Source: Gammaproteobacteria bacterium UBA7376 (lineage in GTDB: Bacteria; Pseudomonadota; Gammaproteobacteria; Pseudomonadales; Azotimanducaceae). From it: a stretch of 64,000 nt of DNA. The stretch lies in assembly GCA_002470275.1 (NCBI GenBank), contig DKNY01000052.1, forward strand, positions 4,997-68,996, written 5' to 3'. Made by a program: the position numbers and the translations under genes. This document shows positions 18,568-30,011 of the stretch, piece after piece; positions within the stretch are counted from its first letter, which is position 1, and every line of letters begins with the position of its first letter. The notes under the pieces are model-generated. The model saw only the letters and a list, made by a program, of their open reading frames with translations, ran no database searches and had not been told where the DNA came from.

Positions 18568-19062
18568 ATGGGTTTAAGCCACATGAATGCGGCCGGAGAA
18601 GCAAATATGGTGGATATCGCCGATAAGGCGGTTACCGAGAGAGTGGCCAAGGCCAGCGCCGTGGTGCAGATGGCGCCGGCGACCCTGGAGGCCATCATCA
18701 GCGATAATCTCCCCAAGGGCGAGGTTCTGGCCGTGGCGCGCATCGCAGGCATCCAGGCGGCCAAGCGCTGTTCTGATCTGATTCCGCTGTGTCACCCTTT
18801 GGCGTTGTCCAAGGTCGCCGTTGAGTTCCAGGTCTTAGACGCTGGACGCCTACAGGTGCTCGGCGAATGCAAATTGGCGGGCAAGACGGGCGTGGAAATG
18901 GAGGCGTTGACGGCCGTGAGCGTCGCGGCGCTGACCGTCTACGATATGTGTAAGGCCGTTGATAAGGCCATGACTATCGAGGCAATCCAACTCGACGAAA
19001 AAACCGGTGGCAAGAGCGGCACCTGGCGTCGAGAGGACGCCCAGGAGCTAAACGATGAGTGA
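18568..19062 (+). CDS. moaC: Cyclic pyranopterin monophosphate synthase
   Basis: Second enzyme of molybdenum-cofactor synthesis, making cyclic pyranopterin phosphate from the MoaA product. The 164-residue protein has the N-terminal [18 protein letters not shown], the [13 protein letters not shown] motif near residue 73 and the [20 protein letters not shown] region near 110–129 with catalytic lysines. Start: the ATG at 18568 with AAGGGATACAGCA before it. It overlaps moaD by 8 bases. The moaA gene is not in the window. Confidence 0.95.
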   Translation: MGLSHMNAAGEANMVDIADKAVTERVAKASAVVQMAPATLEAIISDNLPKGEVLAVARIAGIQAAKRCSDLIPLCHPLALSKVAVEFQVLDAGRLQVLGECKLAGKTGVEMEALTAVSVAALTVYDMCKAVDKAMTIEAIQLDEKTGGKSGTWRREDAQELNDE

Positions 19063-19330
19063 GGAATCTAACCCTATCGAAGTGCACTTCTTTGCTTCGC
19101 TGAGGGAGCGCGTGGGGACAGCGCGATTGAGCGCCACCGCAGACAGCCTCTCCGAGGTACACGCTACGCTAATCCAACAGCTAGGCACTGACAGGGTGGC
19201 CCACCTGCTGGCGCCCAATGTTCGTGTAGCGGTAAATCAGCAGTTGATTGAAGGGGATTGGCACAGTGACCTGCAGCCTCTGCCGGCTGGCGCAGAGGTG
19301 GCCTTCTTGCCGCCGGTGACGGGAGGCTGA
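19055..19330 (+). CDS. moaD: Molybdopterin synthase sulfur carrier subunit
   Basis: A 91-residue ubiquitin-like protein that ends in FLPPVTGG; the C-terminal Gly-Gly is thiocarboxylated and donates sulfur to make the dithiolene of molybdopterin. The N-terminus ([13 protein letters not shown]) matches the MoaD beta-grasp start. It overlaps moaC by 8 bases and is followed by moaE after 3 bases, with which it forms the synthase. Confidence 0.92.
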   Translation: MSEESNPIEVHFFASLRERVGTARLSATADSLSEVHATLIQQLGTDRVAHLLAPNVRVAVNQQLIEGDWHSDLQPLPAGAEVAFLPPVTGG

Positions 19331-19333
19331 GAG

Positions 19334-19828
19334 ATGAAGACACCGGATCCCCGCATCTCTATCCAGCAAGAAGACTTCGATCTGGCAGAAGAATATCAGG
19401 CCCTGAGGAATAGGTTAGGCGCCCAGATTGGCGCCATCGTTTGTTTCAGCGGTCTGGTTCGGGACCGTAACCCGGTAGCCGGCGATGGCGGCAGCGTCAG
19501 CACGCTCAGGCTCGAGCATTATCCCGGGATGACCGAGCAGTCTATCCTGCACATCGCCTCAGCCGCCGAGCAGCGATGGCCGCTTCTGGATTGGCGGATA
19601 ATCCATCGCATTGGCGACCTCACTCCCAGCGATCAGATTGTGCTGGTCCTGGTAGCCTCTGCTCATCGCGAGGCTGCCTTCGGGGCGGCAGAATTCATGA
19701 TGGACTATCTGAAAACCAGAGCCGTGCTCTGGAAAAAGGAACGCAGCGAACTGGGCGAACGCTGGCTTGATTCGACTCAAGCCGATCATGAGCGGGCGGA
19801 GGAGTGGGGCACCACATCGGGTGATTGA
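19334..19828 (+). CDS. moaE: Molybdopterin synthase catalytic subunit
   Basis: The 164-residue large subunit of molybdopterin synthase. Visible family segments are GAIVCFSGLVRDRN near residue 33, the LRLEHYPGMTEQ strand near 57, the HRIGDLTPSDQIVLVLVAS region near 92 with the AHREAAF motif, and MMDYLKTRAVLWKKE near 122 that carries the catalytic lysines. It is the last gene of a tight moaCDE operon. About 220 bases without a recognisable gene separate it from icd. Confidence 0.94.
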   Translation: MKTPDPRISIQQEDFDLAEEYQALRNRLGAQIGAIVCFSGLVRDRNPVAGDGGSVSTLRLEHYPGMTEQSILHIASAAEQRWPLLDWRIIHRIGDLTPSDQIVLVLVASAHREAAFGAAEFMMDYLKTRAVLWKKERSELGERWLDSTQADHERAEEWGTTSGD

Positions 19829-20052
19829 CCTGAGTTGAGTTGCACTCGGGGCAGCCTCAGACTATCCTTCGCCGCGGCTGGAGAGGGCCAGAACAGGCGT
19901 TAGCGGGGGCTGCCTTGTCAAATGCGCACTCTCTCCCATGCTCAAGACCGCATCGCGGTGACTTACTTCGAGAGCATGTAATTTCCCTTATGGGCTAGCA
20001 GCCTTCTCTGGTTGATGGGAAGCCCAATATAACCTAGGCGAAAGGGGACCTC

Positions 20053-22275
20053 ATGACGAGTGAACAGAAGATAATCTATACCGAAACCGACGAAGCGCCA
20101 CGCCTGGCGACCTATTCGCTGCTGCCTATCATTGAGGCCTTTGCCGAGGCCGCCGGCATCGTCGTGGAGACGCGAGACATTTCACTGGCGGGCAGAATTT
20201 TAGCGAAATTTCCGGAATACCTAGAGCCAGATCAGCGCATTGCAGACCATCTATCAGAACTAGGGGCCCTGACGCAGGACCCCTCAGCAAACATTATCAA
20301 GCTTCCCAACATCAGCGCATCCACGCCTCAAATGCAGTCCGCTATTGCAGAGCTCCAGCAGCAGGGCTATGCGCTTCCCAATTATCCCGAGGACCCAAGA
20401 GAGGCTGCCGAGCAAGAAATCAAGGCCCGTTACGACAGCGTCAAGGGCAGCGCGGTTAACCCAGTATTAAGGGAGGGCAACTCAGATCGGCGCGCGACCC
20501 GGGCAGTGAAGGAATACGCCCGAAAACATCCTCACCGCATGGGAAGCTGGTCATCGGATTCTCAATCCCACGTGGCGCATATGAGCCATGGCGACTTTTA
20601 CGGCAGCGAAATCTCCACCACGATGTCAGGACCAGATGTGCTGACCATCGAATTTGTGGCGGACGATGGGGCCTCCACGACGCTAGCTAGCGCCCTCCAC
20701 GTGGATGCAGGAGAAGTGGTGGACGCGGCCTATATGAGCAAGGCCGCGCTCTGCGCATTTTTCGATGAACAAATCGCTGCGACTGCACCGGGTGTCCTGT
20801 TCTCGCTGCACCTCAAAGCGACGATGATGAAAGTTTCTGACCCCATTATTTTTGGCTATGCGGTGCAGGCCTACTATCGATCTGCCCTGGAAAAACATGC
20901 TGAGACGTTGTCGGGTCTCGGCGTGGACCTAAATAACGGGATTGGCGACGTCTACGATAAAATTCAGACCCTGCCGGCTGACGAGGCCGCGCAGATCGAG
21001 GCGGACCTGGATGCGTGTCTCGAGGCGGGTCCCGATTTGGCCATGGTGAATTCCGATCTGGGCATCACCAATCTTCACGTTCCCAGTGACGTCATTGTGG
21101 ATGCGTCCATGCCCGCTGCGATTCGTGAGTCCGGCAAAATGTGGGGGCCGGACGGCGATCTGCACGATACCAAGGCCGTCATTCCTGATCGCTGCTATGC
21201 CACGGTCTATACGGAAACGATTAACGAATGTATCGCCAACGGTGCCTTCGACCCCACCACAATGGGATCGACTTCGAACATTGGGCTGATGGCCCAAAAG
21301 GCTGAAGAATACGGCTCCCACGATACAACCTTCGAAGCCCCCGGTTCAGGTGAAATGAGGGTGGTTGGTTCCACCGGTGAAGTGCTGCTCAGGCATGAGG
21401 TGGCGTCTGGTGATATTTGGCGGATGTGTCGCGTCAAAGACGAATCCATACGAGATTGGGTAAAGCTTGCCGTTTCTCGGGGCCGGATCACGGGTGATGA
21501 GGTGATTTTTTGGCTCGACCAGGATCGTGCTCACGACGCCCAGCTGATCGCTAAGGTGAAGACCTATTTGGCCGAGCACGACATCCAAGGGCTAGAGATC
21601 AAAATTTTGAAGCCCGCCGAAGCAACGAGGCATTCACTGCAGTTGATGCGCCAGGGTAAGGATACGATATCCGTCACCGGTAACGTCTTGCGCGACTATT
21701 TGACGGACCTGTTTCCCATTCTTGAACTGGGCACCAGTGCAAAGATGCTGTCTATCGTACCGCTCATTAACGGCGGAGGGCTATTCGAGACCGGAGCCGG
21801 CGGATCAGCGCCCAAGCATGTCCAGCAGATGGAGGCGGAGGGACATCTCAGATGGGATAGTCTGGGCGAGTTTTTGGCGCTCGGTGCGTCCTTCGAACAC
21901 CTTGGGCGTGTCTTTGATAATGACGCGGCCAAGCTTCTCGGAGAAACTCTGGACGAGGCCATCGCGGAGTTTTTAGACAGCAACAAGTCGCCGTCCCGCA
22001 AAGTAAATGAGATTGATAACCGGGGCAGCCACTTCTTTCTAGCAAAATTTTGGGCTCAGGCCATGGCCAGAAGGGCGGACGAAGACGCACTCAAGTCGCG
22101 CTTTGAGCGATTTGCCGAGCGGTTGGTCGAAGCGGAAACCGTGATCACCGCCGAATTACTGGATGCCCAGGGGCACCCCGTCGATCTCGGCGGCTACTAT
22201 GCACCGGATCCCGCTAAAGCCGCCCAGGTGATGCGCCCGTCGGCAACGCTGAATGACATCTTGGCGGCCCTCTAG
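20053..22275 (+). CDS. icd: NADP-dependent isocitrate dehydrogenase, monomeric type
   Basis: Converts isocitrate to 2-oxoglutarate with NADP reduction in the citric acid cycle. The 740-residue length and sequence are of the monomeric class known from Azotobacter and Corynebacterium, unrelated in length to the 416-residue dimeric enzyme of E. coli. The start is typical ([20 protein letters not shown]), and [19 protein letters not shown] near residue 170 and [18 protein letters not shown] near 425 are family segments. AAAGGGGACCTC precedes the ATG. It overlaps cspD tail-to-tail by 4 bases. Confidence 0.96.
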   Translation: MTSEQKIIYTETDEAPRLATYSLLPIIEAFAEAAGIVVETRDISLAGRILAKFPEYLEPDQRIADHLSELGALTQDPSANIIKLPNISASTPQMQSAIAELQQQGYALPNYPEDPREAAEQEIKARYDSVKGSAVNPVLREGNSDRRATRAVKEYARKHPHRMGSWSSDSQSHVAHMSHGDFYGSEISTTMSGPDVLTIEFVADDGASTTLASALHVDAGEVVDAAYMSKAALCAFFDEQIAATAPGVLFSLHLKATMMKVSDPIIFGYAVQAYYRSALEKHAETLSGLGVDLNNGIGDVYDKIQTLPADEAAQIEADLDACLEAGPDLAMVNSDLGITNLHVPSDVIVDASMPAAIRESGKMWGPDGDLHDTKAVIPDRCYATVYTETINECIANGAFDPTTMGSTSNIGLMAQKAEEYGSHDTTFEAPGSGEMRVVGSTGEVLLRHEVASGDIWRMCRVKDESIRDWVKLAVSRGRITGDEVIFWLDQDRAHDAQLIAKVKTYLAEHDIQGLEIKILKPAEATRHSLQLMRQGKDTISVTGNVLRDYLTDLFPILELGTSAKMLSIVPLINGGGLFETGAGGSAPKHVQQMEAEGHLRWDSLGEFLALGASFEHLGRVFDNDAAKLLGETLDEAIAEFLDSNKSPSRKVNEIDNRGSHFFLAKFWAQAMARRADEDALKSRFERFAERLVEAETVITAELLDAQGHPVDLGGYYAPDPAKAAQVMRPSATLNDILAAL

Positions 22276-22589
22276 GGGGGCGAGTTCATCTCAGCGGCGT
22301 TGGGCTCTGATACCGACGCTTCGCCCTGCTGCGAGGGCACTTCGCCCTGCTCCGAGGGCACCGCGTGCTGCTCTGAGGCTGTCGAGGCCTGGCTGATAAT
22401 GTTCACCGCGTGGTGTCCCTTATCGCCGGACTCAATGTCGAAGCTGACGGCCTCTCCAGCCCGCAGCGTCTTATAACCCTCCATGGAAATTGCCGAGAAG
22501 TGTGCAAACAAGTCGTCTGCACCATTATCCGGCAAAATAAATCCATAGCCCTTGGCATTGTTAAACCATTTGACGGTTCCAGTAGGCAT
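22272..22589 (-). CDS. cspD: CspD-like cold-shock domain protein with C-terminal repeat tail
   Basis: A 105-residue nucleic-acid-binding protein. The first 67 residues are a cold-shock domain with both RNP motifs (NNAKGYGFI and DLFAHFSAI). CspD of E. coli binds single-stranded DNA and slows replication. I start it at the ATG at 22589, since GGAG lies 8 bases before it; the frame extends upstream without family likeness. Residues about 72–95 are a tail of three seven-residue repeats ([21 protein letters not shown]), not seen in standard CspD. The position divergent from clpS is conserved in related bacteria. Confidence 0.88.
   Translation of the reverse strand: MPTGTVKWFNNAKGYGFILPDNGADDLFAHFSAISMEGYKTLRAGEAVSFDIESGDKGHHAVNIISQASTASEQHAVPSEQGEVPSQQGEASVSEPNAAEMNSPP
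22320..22382 (-). repeat. 21-base tandem repeat inside cspD
   Basis: Two nearly identical 21-base units (22320–22340 and 22341–22361, one base different) are followed by a third, degenerate unit. They encode the seven-residue repeats in the tail of the cold-shock protein and keep the frame, so copy number could vary between strains without breaking the gene. Confidence 0.7.
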
Positions 22590-22857
22590 ATTTTTCTCCA
22601 CTCCCAGGCTGACTTTCCGAAATTCGTACAGCGTAGTCAAGCCACGAAGACTTGGCTTTTCAATCTTTGACCCCACACTCTGAGCATTGGAGGTCGTTGC
22701 AAATGGACCTCATGGGCTGCCCGGCGGCGCGCTGATTCCGGCAGATAGCCTGGCCGACCGCAGATTAAACGGGCAGTTGAACAAATTTGAGAAACAAGCA
22801 TTGGCCCACACGGGAGTCGTGGTAGCCTCGGGATATGGGTCGACGGAACGCGAGAAG

Positions 22858-23256
22858 ATGCAGAAACGACAGGCGTTTATAGAATCTGGAGTGCTGGCCG
22901 CTGATCGAGAGTCAGAGTGCCGTCTGCAGGCCGGTGAGGGCGATTCGGAGCAACAGGGTGATGTGGGCGTCGTTGTTGAAGCGTCAAAGCCCGAACTTAA
23001 AAAGCCGCCCATGTTCAAGGTCGTTTTACTAAATGATGACTACACGCCTATGGAATTTGTCATTCATATTTTAGAAAAGTTTTTTGGGATGAATCGCGAG
23101 AAAGCCACCCAGATCATGTTAGTCGTACATACGGAGGGTGCTGCCGTTGTCGGTATCTTTCCGCGTGATATTGCGGAAACAAAGTCTGAGCAGGTCAATC
23201 TATATGCCCAGGAAAACAGCCACCCGCTGATGTCTCGGATCGAAATAACGGATTAA
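22858..23256 (+). CDS. clpS: ClpS adaptor for N-degron substrates
   Basis: ClpS binds proteins that start with Leu, Phe, Tyr or Trp and hands them to ClpAP. The core is clear: [20 protein letters not shown], with the NDD...M pocket residues, then [20 protein letters not shown] and the C-terminal [11 protein letters not shown]. From the ATG at 22858 it has 132 residues, including about 45 variable residues before the core. The frame also extends upstream to 22687, so the exact start is uncertain. The clpA gene follows after 29 bases. Confidence 0.92.
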   Translation: MQKRQAFIESGVLAADRESECRLQAGEGDSEQQGDVGVVVEASKPELKKPPMFKVVLLNDDYTPMEFVIHILEKFFGMNREKATQIMLVVHTEGAAVVGIFPRDIAETKSEQVNLYAQENSHPLMSRIEITD

Positions 23257-23285
23257 ATCTGCCGCATTTCAGGAATATAAAGAAC

Positions 23286-25547
23286 ATGTTGAGCAAAGAA
23301 CTAGAGCAATCGTTGAACGCCGTCGCCCAAGAGGCAAACATATCGCGTCATGAATTCGTGACGGTGGAACACCTTTTGCTGGCGCTAACGCAAAATGAGA
23401 CGGCGCAAGATGTGCTGCGTAACGTCGGTGCCAAGGTCGATCTGTTGAAGGGTGAACTCGAGAAGTACATCCAAGAGACCACCCCTATGTTGGGGCCAGA
23501 TGAAACAGAGAGAGGCCCTCAAACCACCCTGGGGTTCCAGCGGGTGGTCTCTCGAGCGCTATTTCACGTCCAGTCCTCCGGACGCAAGGAGGTGACCGGT
23601 GCCAACGTTCTGGTCGCGATCTTCAGTGAGCAAGAGAGTCAGGCCGTCTATCTGTTAAAGGCCCAGGGCGTCACTCGTATCGACGTGGTGAACTATATCT
23701 CCCACGGCATCAGCAAGGTCGAGGATGCGGATGGGATCGACGAGAACGAACAGCAGGAAACGACTCAGGGTAGTGAAGGGGAGACCCCCAAGGCACTGCA
23801 GGCCTACGCCACGAACCTCAATGAGGAAGCGGCAGCAGGTCGCATCGATCCGCTGGTAGGGCGTGCCGAAGAACTGGAGCGCGTGGTGCAAATCCTCTGC
23901 CGCCGTCGAAAGAATAACCCGCTGCTGGTGGGTGAATCTGGGGTGGGCAAGACGGCCATCGCGGAGGGTCTAGCCAAGCGCATCGTCGAAGGTAAGGTCC
24001 CCGAGGTCGTGGCTGAAAGCACCATCTACTCCCTGGATCTGGGCGCCCTAGTGGCCGGCACGAAGTACCGGGGTGATTTTGAAAAGCGCTTCAAAGCCGT
24101 GCTCGCAGAACTCAAGAAAGAACCTGGTTCCATCCTTTTCATAGATGAAATTCACACCATCATTGGCGCCGGGGCGGCTTCAGGGGGCGTTATGGACGCG
24201 TCAAATCTGCTCAAGCCCCTGCTGACCTCTGGACAGATACGCTGCATGGGGTCGACGACGTATCAAGAATACCGAGGTATTTTTGATAAGGACCGAGCCC
24301 TGTCTCGACGTTTTCAGAAAATCGATGTGATCGAACCCGACGTAGACGATACCTATCGAATCTTAAAGGGGTTGAAATCCCGCTTCGAGGATCATTATCA
24401 GCTGCGCTACACGGATAAGGCGCTACGCGCTGCCTCCGAACTGGCGGCCAAATATATCAATGATCGCTTTATGCCGGACAAGGCGATCGATGTGGTGGAC
24501 GAGGCTGGGGCGGCCCAGCAGCTTCAGGCCCCGAGTCGCAGAAAGAAAAGCATTGGCGCCACGGATATTGAACAGGTGGTAGCCAAAATCGCTCGTATCC
24601 CGTCTGCTCAAGTCAGCAGCTCGGACAAAGCCTCGCTGAGGGATCTCGACGGCAACCTCAAGATGGCCGTCTTTGGCCAGGACGAGGCCATTGGCCAACT
24701 GACCACCGCCATCAAACTGTCCCGAGCAGGGCTCAAAAGCGGTGAAAAACCCATTGGATCCTTCCTGTTTGCCGGCCCCACCGGCGTGGGCAAGACCGAG
24801 GTCTGTAAGCAGCTAGCAAACGCTCTTGGCGTAGAGCTGCTGCGCTATGACATGTCCGAGTATATGGAGCGCCACACGGTCAGCCGGCTCATTGGGGCAC
24901 CTCCCGGATATGTCGGATTCGATCAGGGCGGGCTGCTCACCGAGGCCGTGACCAAGCATCCGCACTCAGTCGTGCTGCTGGATGAGATTGAAAAAGCCCA
25001 TCCAGAGGTCTTTAACCTGCTGCTCCAGGTGATGGACCATGGTTCGCTGACGGACAATAATGGGCGCAAGGCCGATTTCAGGAATGTTGTGCTGATCATG
25101 ACGACCAATGCGGGGGCACAGGAAATGAGCCGTGCGTCCATTGGCTTCACGGAGCAGGACAACTCAACCGACGGCATGGAAGCGATCCGCCGAATCTTCA
25201 CGCCGGAATTTCGTAATAGGCTCGACGCCATTGTTCAATTTGGGGCCCTGACGACGGATGTGGTGAAAACAGTGGTGGACAAATTCCTCACCGAACTTCA
25301 GGCGCAGCTCGACGAGAAACGGGTCACCCTGGAAGTGGATGAGGAAGCGAGGACCTGGCTGGCCCGCGAGGGTTACGACGAAAAGATGGGTGCACGACCA
25401 ATGCAGCGCCTTATCCAGGAAAAAATCAAGCGACCGCTGGCAGAGGACTTGCTTTTTGGCGCCTTGGCCAGTGGGGGCGGCACCGTGAGCGTGACCTTAG
25501 AAGACGGAGAACTGGTGGTTACGGTGCTGTCCGAGGAAGTAGCCTAG
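23286..25547 (+). CDS. clpA: ATP-dependent Clp protease ATP-binding subunit ClpA
   Basis: The hexameric unfoldase of the ClpAP protease. The 753-residue protein has the N-terminal double Clp_N repeat that docks ClpS (residues 1–140), a first AAA module with [15 protein letters not shown] near 217, and a second with [14 protein letters not shown] near 497, followed by the D2-small domain. The loop that contacts ClpP should lie in the D2 module. Upstream clpS and the length are standard. It converges on infA with a 12-base gap. The clpP gene is not in the window. Confidence 0.96.
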   Translation: MLSKELEQSLNAVAQEANISRHEFVTVEHLLLALTQNETAQDVLRNVGAKVDLLKGELEKYIQETTPMLGPDETERGPQTTLGFQRVVSRALFHVQSSGRKEVTGANVLVAIFSEQESQAVYLLKAQGVTRIDVVNYISHGISKVEDADGIDENEQQETTQGSEGETPKALQAYATNLNEEAAAGRIDPLVGRAEELERVVQILCRRRKNNPLLVGESGVGKTAIAEGLAKRIVEGKVPEVVAESTIYSLDLGALVAGTKYRGDFEKRFKAVLAELKKEPGSILFIDEIHTIIGAGAASGGVMDASNLLKPLLTSGQIRCMGSTTYQEYRGIFDKDRALSRRFQKIDVIEPDVDDTYRILKGLKSRFEDHYQLRYTDKALRAASELAAKYINDRFMPDKAIDVVDEAGAAQQLQAPSRRKKSIGATDIEQVVAKIARIPSAQVSSSDKASLRDLDGNLKMAVFGQDEAIGQLTTAIKLSRAGLKSGEKPIGSFLFAGPTGVGKTEVCKQLANALGVELLRYDMSEYMERHTVSRLIGAPPGYVGFDQGGLLTEAVTKHPHSVVLLDEIEKAHPEVFNLLLQVMDHGSLTDNNGRKADFRNVVLIMTTNAGAQEMSRASIGFTEQDNSTDGMEAIRRIFTPEFRNRLDAIVQFGALTTDVVKTVVDKFLTELQAQLDEKRVTLEVDEEARTWLAREGYDEKMGARPMQRLIQEKIKRPLAEDLLFGALASGGGTVSVTLEDGELVVTVLSEEVA

Positions 25548-25559
25548 AGGGTCAGGCAT

Positions 25560-25775
25560 CTACATTCTGAAGGTGATTCGCCCCTTGGACAGATCGTAAG
25601 GGGTGAGTTCAACCTTCACTTTATCCCCGGTTAGAATCCTGATGTAGTTCTTTCGCATTTTCCCAGAGATATGCGCCGTCACGGTATGGCCGTTTTCCAG
25701 TTCCACGCGAAACATCGTATTGGGTAAGGTATCGACGACCGTCCCGTCCATTTCAATCTGTTCTTCTTTAGCCAT
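25560..25775 (-). CDS. infA: Translation initiation factor IF-1
   Basis: A 71-residue S1/OB-fold protein that binds the ribosomal A site during initiation. It has the typical [19 protein letters not shown] start and [20 protein letters not shown] core. The ATG at 25775 is the family start; the frame continues upstream without likeness. It lies about 106 bases after bpt, so it may have its own promoter there as well as read-through from the aat–bpt message. Confidence 0.97.
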   Translation of the reverse strand: MAKEEQIEMDGTVVDTLPNTMFRVELENGHTVTAHISGKMRKNYIRILTGDKVKVELTPYDLSKGRITFRM

Positions 25776-25881
25776 ATAAACTTCAGCTGAATCCTTCGTC
25801 GCATGAGTCCCCTGGGGACGGCGGGGGCGATTGTGCCGCAAGCGGGTGACAATTAGAAGAGAATGTACAGCCTCTGAGAGA

Positions 25882-26616
25882 TCAGTTCAGGGTAATCCAG
25901 CGATTTTCGATCAACATCTGCGTGGGCCGAAAGTCAGTCTTATAGGCCATCTTCGGGGAGCCCTTGATCCAGTAGCCAAGGTAGAGGAAGGGTAGATCGC
26001 GTTCTTGGCACAGGTCGATCTGCTGCAGAATACTCAGCACCCCAAGTCCCCGCTGTGCAGCCGAGGGTTCGAAGAACGTATAGACAGCGGACAGCCCGTT
26101 GAGCTGTTGATCCGTCACCGCAACGCTCAACAGCCGATCGCCCTCATAGAGACAGAGAAATTCACTATTCGACCAGGGACTCAGCAAAAAAGAACGGAAC
26201 TGGTCTTCTGATGCGGGATACATATCACCATCCGCGTGTCGCAGGCTGATGTAACGTTCGTAAAGGTGATAGTGCCGTGGGGTAAAGCGCGCCGGCTCAA
26301 GCTGCAGATGCAGGTCAGCATTGCTGGCTCGGTTGCGGCGCTGTGAGCGTGACGGGCGAAAGGAGGCCACCGGAAGGCGCAGCGGAATACAGGCGCTGCA
26401 GGCCGAGCAGTGAGGGCGATACAGGTGGCTCCCGCTGCGCCGGTATCCTTGGTCTGCAAGGCGTTGATAGTGCCGATCAGTGATGATCCTTCGGGGGTCA
26501 GCAAAGAGCGTCTGAGCGTCATTGCGATCTAGATAGGAGCAGGCATGGGCCGGCGTCAGATAGAGGTCGATAGGGCGTTCCGACTCTTCCTCCGTTTCGT
26601 CAAAGGGCGTTTTCAA
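25882..26616 (-). CDS. bpt: Aspartate/glutamate leucyltransferase
   Basis: Transfers leucine from Leu-tRNA to proteins that begin with Asp or Glu, making them ClpS substrates. The 244-residue protein shows the ATE-type N-terminal domain with its cysteines (AHACSYL near residue 25, then [14 protein letters not shown] near 70–83) and the C-terminal GNAT-like domain with [17 protein letters not shown] near 215–230. The start is a TTG whose last bases overlap the aat stop (TTGA), so translation is coupled to aat. This group is also named Ate in databases; the short bacterial form is Bpt. Confidence 0.93.
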   Translation of the reverse strand: MKTPFDETEEESERPIDLYLTPAHACSYLDRNDAQTLFADPRRIITDRHYQRLADQGYRRSGSHLYRPHCSACSACIPLRLPVASFRPSRSQRRNRASNADLHLQLEPARFTPRHYHLYERYISLRHADGDMYPASEDQFRSFLLSPWSNSEFLCLYEGDRLLSVAVTDQQLNGLSAVYTFFEPSAAQRGLGVLSILQQIDLCQERDLPFLYLGYWIKGSPKMAYKTDFRPTQMLIENRWITLN

Positions 26617-27323
26617 AAGGCCGCCGACTGATCCCAGCTGCCCAGGCGCGTTCTAGACAAATCGTTTTCCCTCAGGCGGGCTAAGAACTCAGCCCGGGCC
26701 ATAGGGCGAACCCCCAGGCTCTCAAGATGTGGATTCATAAGCTGACAGTCGATGAGATCGAAACGCCATTCCGCCAGTCGTTGGCTGAGGTGATAGAACG
26801 CAATCTTGGATGCATCGTTAGAGATGGAAAACATGGATTCACCGAAAAACATGCTGCCTAGGGAAAGACCATACAACCCGCCGACGAGTTTTTCATCCTC
26901 AAAGACCTCTACGCTGTGAGCGAAGCCCGCTTCGTGAACGGCAATATAGGCCGCCTGCATGCTCGGCGTGATCCATGTACCCACGCGAGTGGAACGGGTT
27001 TCTGCGCAGGCCGCGATGACCTGGGGGAAGGCCTGGTCGAAACCGATTCGGAGGTTATCTTGGCGCAGCTTTTTTCTTAGGCTCCTGCTGACCTTCATGG
27101 TTCCAGGAATCAACACCCCGCGCTCCGAGGGGCTCCACCAGAGGACAGGCCCCGAGTCGTCGTCGAACCAAGGGAAAATACCCCGCGCATACGCCTCAAG
27201 GAGCCATTCACAGGTCAGGTCACCGCCCGCGGCCAACAGCCCGTCCGGGCGTTCCCAGGCCTGTTCCGGGGCTGGAAAGGCGACTGGCTGTGGGGGTAGG
27301 TAGGGGAGGTCTCCCTGGCGCAT
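26613..27323 (-). CDS. aat: Leucyl/phenylalanyl-tRNA–protein transferase
   Basis: Adds Leu or Phe to proteins that begin with Arg or Lys, tagging them for ClpS–ClpAP. The 236-residue protein has the family start (PYLPPQPVAFPAPEQA), the WWSPSERGVLIPG segment near 61–73 and the GGLYGLSLGSMFFGESMFS motif near 147. It lies 3 bases after a small PA4642-like gene and overlaps bpt by 4 bases. Confidence 0.95.
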   Translation of the reverse strand: MRQGDLPYLPPQPVAFPAPEQAWERPDGLLAAGGDLTCEWLLEAYARGIFPWFDDDSGPVLWWSPSERGVLIPGTMKVSRSLRKKLRQDNLRIGFDQAFPQVIAACAETRSTRVGTWITPSMQAAYIAVHEAGFAHSVEVFEDEKLVGGLYGLSLGSMFFGESMFSISNDASKIAFYHLSQRLAEWRFDLIDCQLMNPHLESLGVRPMARAEFLARLRENDLSRTRLGSWDQSAAF

Positions 27324-27326
27324 GGC

Positions 27327-27605
27327 CTAAGGCCTTAACAGTGCCTTAAAGGGCTCAACGTTGCGATAAGAGCTGATGATTTGGCAGAGCGTCTGCCCCT
27401 GCCTATTGGTTGCCTCAGTGGAGTAGCCCAAGGACCGGTAGCGACTCAGGAAGCGGGCAAAGTCCTCTGGCCGCATGCTGCGAAAGGCGTGGAGCAGGAT
27501 GCTGAATTCCGCGTCCTCATTGCCCATGGGGGCCTTGGTCAAAAACCCGTCGATTCTCGCGTCATCCCAAACTTCATCGACGATCTTAGCTTTGTCGGCC
27601 TTCAT
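27327..27605 (-). CDS. PA4642-family small protein
   Basis: A 92-residue charged protein. Segments EVWDDARIDGFLTKAPMG and FLSRYRSLGYSTEATNRQGQ match a family of small gammaproteobacterial proteins named after Pseudomonas PA4642, function unknown. I start it at the ATG at 27605; a TTG four codons upstream is possible. It is the first gene of the aat–bpt operon and diverges from ftsK. Confidence 0.65.
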   Translation of the reverse strand: MKADKAKIVDEVWDDARIDGFLTKAPMGNEDAEFSILLHAFRSMRPEDFARFLSRYRSLGYSTEATNRQGQTLCQIISSYRNVEPFKALLRP

Positions 27606-27740
27606 GCACGGTTCCAAAAAAAAAGAGCCCCATTGTACGGGTTGAGGGCGCGTGAAGCCTAGCCATGGGAAGAAGGGGACCCTGGGTTTGTACCCACAGG
27701 ATTGAGTGCGTACACTGCTTCTATCTCGAAGGAGCCTTGC

Positions 27741-30011
27741 TTGCCCAAACCCGCACCCAGCCGCTCGCTTCCAGTGCGAGAAATGTTCCTGGTCATGGTC
27801 GCCACGGCGGCGGTCTTTCTCCTGTTCGCCATCCTCTCCTACTCACCAGAAGACCCGTCCTTTAACTACACCGGCAGTAATCTTGAAGTTCAAAACTGGG
27901 TCGGCTCAAGCGGTGCCTTTTTGGCTGATTTACTGTTATTCCTGGTGGGCTTCAGCGCATATCTGTTGCCTGCGGCGCTGATTTATCTTGGCCTCAGAAC
28001 ATTTCTTGACCGCAAATCACCCCCGCCCGTGCTGGTCGCTATGCGTGCTAGCGGCTGGATTGGCATGCTCGTCTGCGCGTGTATCTTGCTTCAGCTGCAT
28101 GGCTCCGACGCCACCAGGCTACCCTCCGGTGCAGGGGGCATTCTGGGTATTCTGCTTGGGGGTGAGGGCCTGGAGGTCTTTGGCCAAGTGGGGCTCACGC
28201 TGCTGGCCTTGGCGGGTGCCCTGATCGGTGCTCAGGCAGCAGCGGGGTTTTCTTGGTTAGACGTTGCGGAATTTTTGGGTCGCCTGCTGACCCGTCTTTG
28301 GACGCGAACCCTCCTGCTCTATGACCAATATCGAGACCGCAAGGCCACCGCAGCAGCAGCGGAGGAAAAGGATCAGACCAAGCTCGCTCGCGCACAGCGC
28401 AAGGTCAAAATCGAACAGGAGCTGGCCAGCAAGGAGGCCAGCCGTCGGGGGCTTGAAATTTTACCCTCGGCTCAGGTCGATCAACCCTCAGCCCGAGTTG
28501 CCCAGAAGCGCCTGTTTATGAGCGAAGATGTCTCTGAAGCGCCTGATATCGACCTATTGGATCAGGCCAATCCCGAGAAGGAGGGAGGCTTTGGCGCAGA
28601 GGTGCTGGAGGCTATGTCAAAACAGCTCGAACTCAAGCTGGGTGATTTTGGCGTAGAGGCGGTTGTGGTCTCAGTACTGCCCGGCCCCGTGATTACCCGT
28701 TTTGAGGTGCAGCCGGCGGCTGGGGTGAAGGTTCAAAAAATATCGGCCCTAGCCAAGGACCTTGCCCGGGCACTGGCGGTAATCAGCGTTCGAATTGTGG
28801 AGGTGATTCCCGGCAAGAGCGTTGTGGGCATTGAAATTCCCAATGAACAACGTGAAATGGTGCAGCTGAGAGAAGTCATCCAGGCACCCGCCTTCCAGGA
28901 TGCGGCCAGCGACCTGACCCTGGCCCTGGGCAAAGACATTGCCGGTGCGCCAGTGGTCGCCGACGTGGCGCGTATGCCTCATCTACTGGTGGCCGGCACG
29001 ACGGGTTCAGGCAAGTCTGTGGGCGTTAACGCCATGATCCTGAGCATCCTGTTTAAAACCACACCAGAGCAGGTGCGTCTGATTCTCGTCGACCCAAAGA
29101 TGCTTGAGCTATCAATTTATGAGGGCATACCGCACCTGCTCACCCCGGTAGTCACGGACATGAAGGAAGCCGCCCATGCGCTCAACTGGTGTGTCGCAGA
29201 AATGGAGAGACGCTATAAATTGATGGCTTCCCTGGGGGTACGGAATTTAGCGGGGTTTAATCGGCAAATTCGAGATGCCGCGGCCAAGGGAGAGCCGCTC
29301 ATGGATCCACTCTGGCAGCATGAATCTGAGCCGCCGCCAGCCCTCGAGGTTCTGCCCGCCATCGTGGTCGTGATCGATGAATTTGCCGATATGATGATGA
29401 TCGTCGGCAAGAAGGTAGAACAGCTGATCGCCAGAATTGCACAAAAGGCCAGAGCTGCGGGCATACACCTCATTTTAGCGACCCAACGACCGTCTGTGGA
29501 TGTGATCACCGGCTTGATCAAGGCCAATATCCCGGCACGCATCGGCTTCCAGGTTTCTTCCCGCATCGATTCGAGAACCATCTTAGATCAGGGCGGCGCA
29601 GAGCAGCTGCTGGGACATGGGGATATGCTCTACCTTCCCCCGGGCACCGCGCTACCCCAGCGCGTCCACGGCGCCTTCGTCTCGGATGACGAGGTGCATC
29701 GCGTGGTAGAAGACTGGAAACGTCGCGGCGAGCCAGACTATTTGACCGAAATCACCTATGGCGGAAGCAGTAGCGACGCCTTTGTGCCCATTGAGCCGGA
29801 TGGGGACGTTGAACAGAGCGACGCCCTGTATGACGAGGCCGTTGAATTCGTTCTGCACTCGCGCCGAGCCTCGATTTCGTCAGTGCAGCGCAAACTGCGA
29901 ATCGGCTATAACCGGGCGGCCCGCCTGATCGAAGCCATGGAGGCGGCCGGCGTGGTCTCCGAAATGAACAGCAGCGGAGGGCGTGATGTCCTGGTGCCAG
30001 AACGAGATTAA
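27741..30011 (+). CDS. ftsK: DNA translocase FtsK
   Basis: Anchored at the division septum, FtsK pumps DNA so that the chromosome dimer-resolution site reaches XerCD. I chose the TTG at 27741 because AAGGAG lies 6 bases before it; this gives 756 residues. Hydrophobic segments for about four membrane passes occupy residues 15–180, followed by a short linker, the alpha/beta motor with Walker A (AGTTGSGKS, near 420) and Walker B ([12 protein letters not shown], near 550), and the gamma winged-helix domain ([20 protein letters not shown], near 700) that reads polar DNA signals. LolA starts inside its 3' end. Confidence 0.95.
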   Translation: MPKPAPSRSLPVREMFLVMVATAAVFLLFAILSYSPEDPSFNYTGSNLEVQNWVGSSGAFLADLLLFLVGFSAYLLPAALIYLGLRTFLDRKSPPPVLVAMRASGWIGMLVCACILLQLHGSDATRLPSGAGGILGILLGGEGLEVFGQVGLTLLALAGALIGAQAAAGFSWLDVAEFLGRLLTRLWTRTLLLYDQYRDRKATAAAAEEKDQTKLARAQRKVKIEQELASKEASRRGLEILPSAQVDQPSARVAQKRLFMSEDVSEAPDIDLLDQANPEKEGGFGAEVLEAMSKQLELKLGDFGVEAVVVSVLPGPVITRFEVQPAAGVKVQKISALAKDLARALAVISVRIVEVIPGKSVVGIEIPNEQREMVQLREVIQAPAFQDAASDLTLALGKDIAGAPVVADVARMPHLLVAGTTGSGKSVGVNAMILSILFKTTPEQVRLILVDPKMLELSIYEGIPHLLTPVVTDMKEAAHALNWCVAEMERRYKLMASLGVRNLAGFNRQIRDAAAKGEPLMDPLWQHESEPPPALEVLPAIVVVIDEFADMMMIVGKKVEQLIARIAQKARAAGIHLILATQRPSVDVITGLIKANIPARIGFQVSSRIDSRTILDQGGAEQLLGHGDMLYLPPGTALPQRVHGAFVSDDEVHRVVEDWKRRGEPDYLTEITYGGSSSDAFVPIEPDGDVEQSDALYDEAVEFVLHSRRASISSVQRKLRIGYNRAARLIEAMEAAGVVSEMNSSGGRDVLVPERD

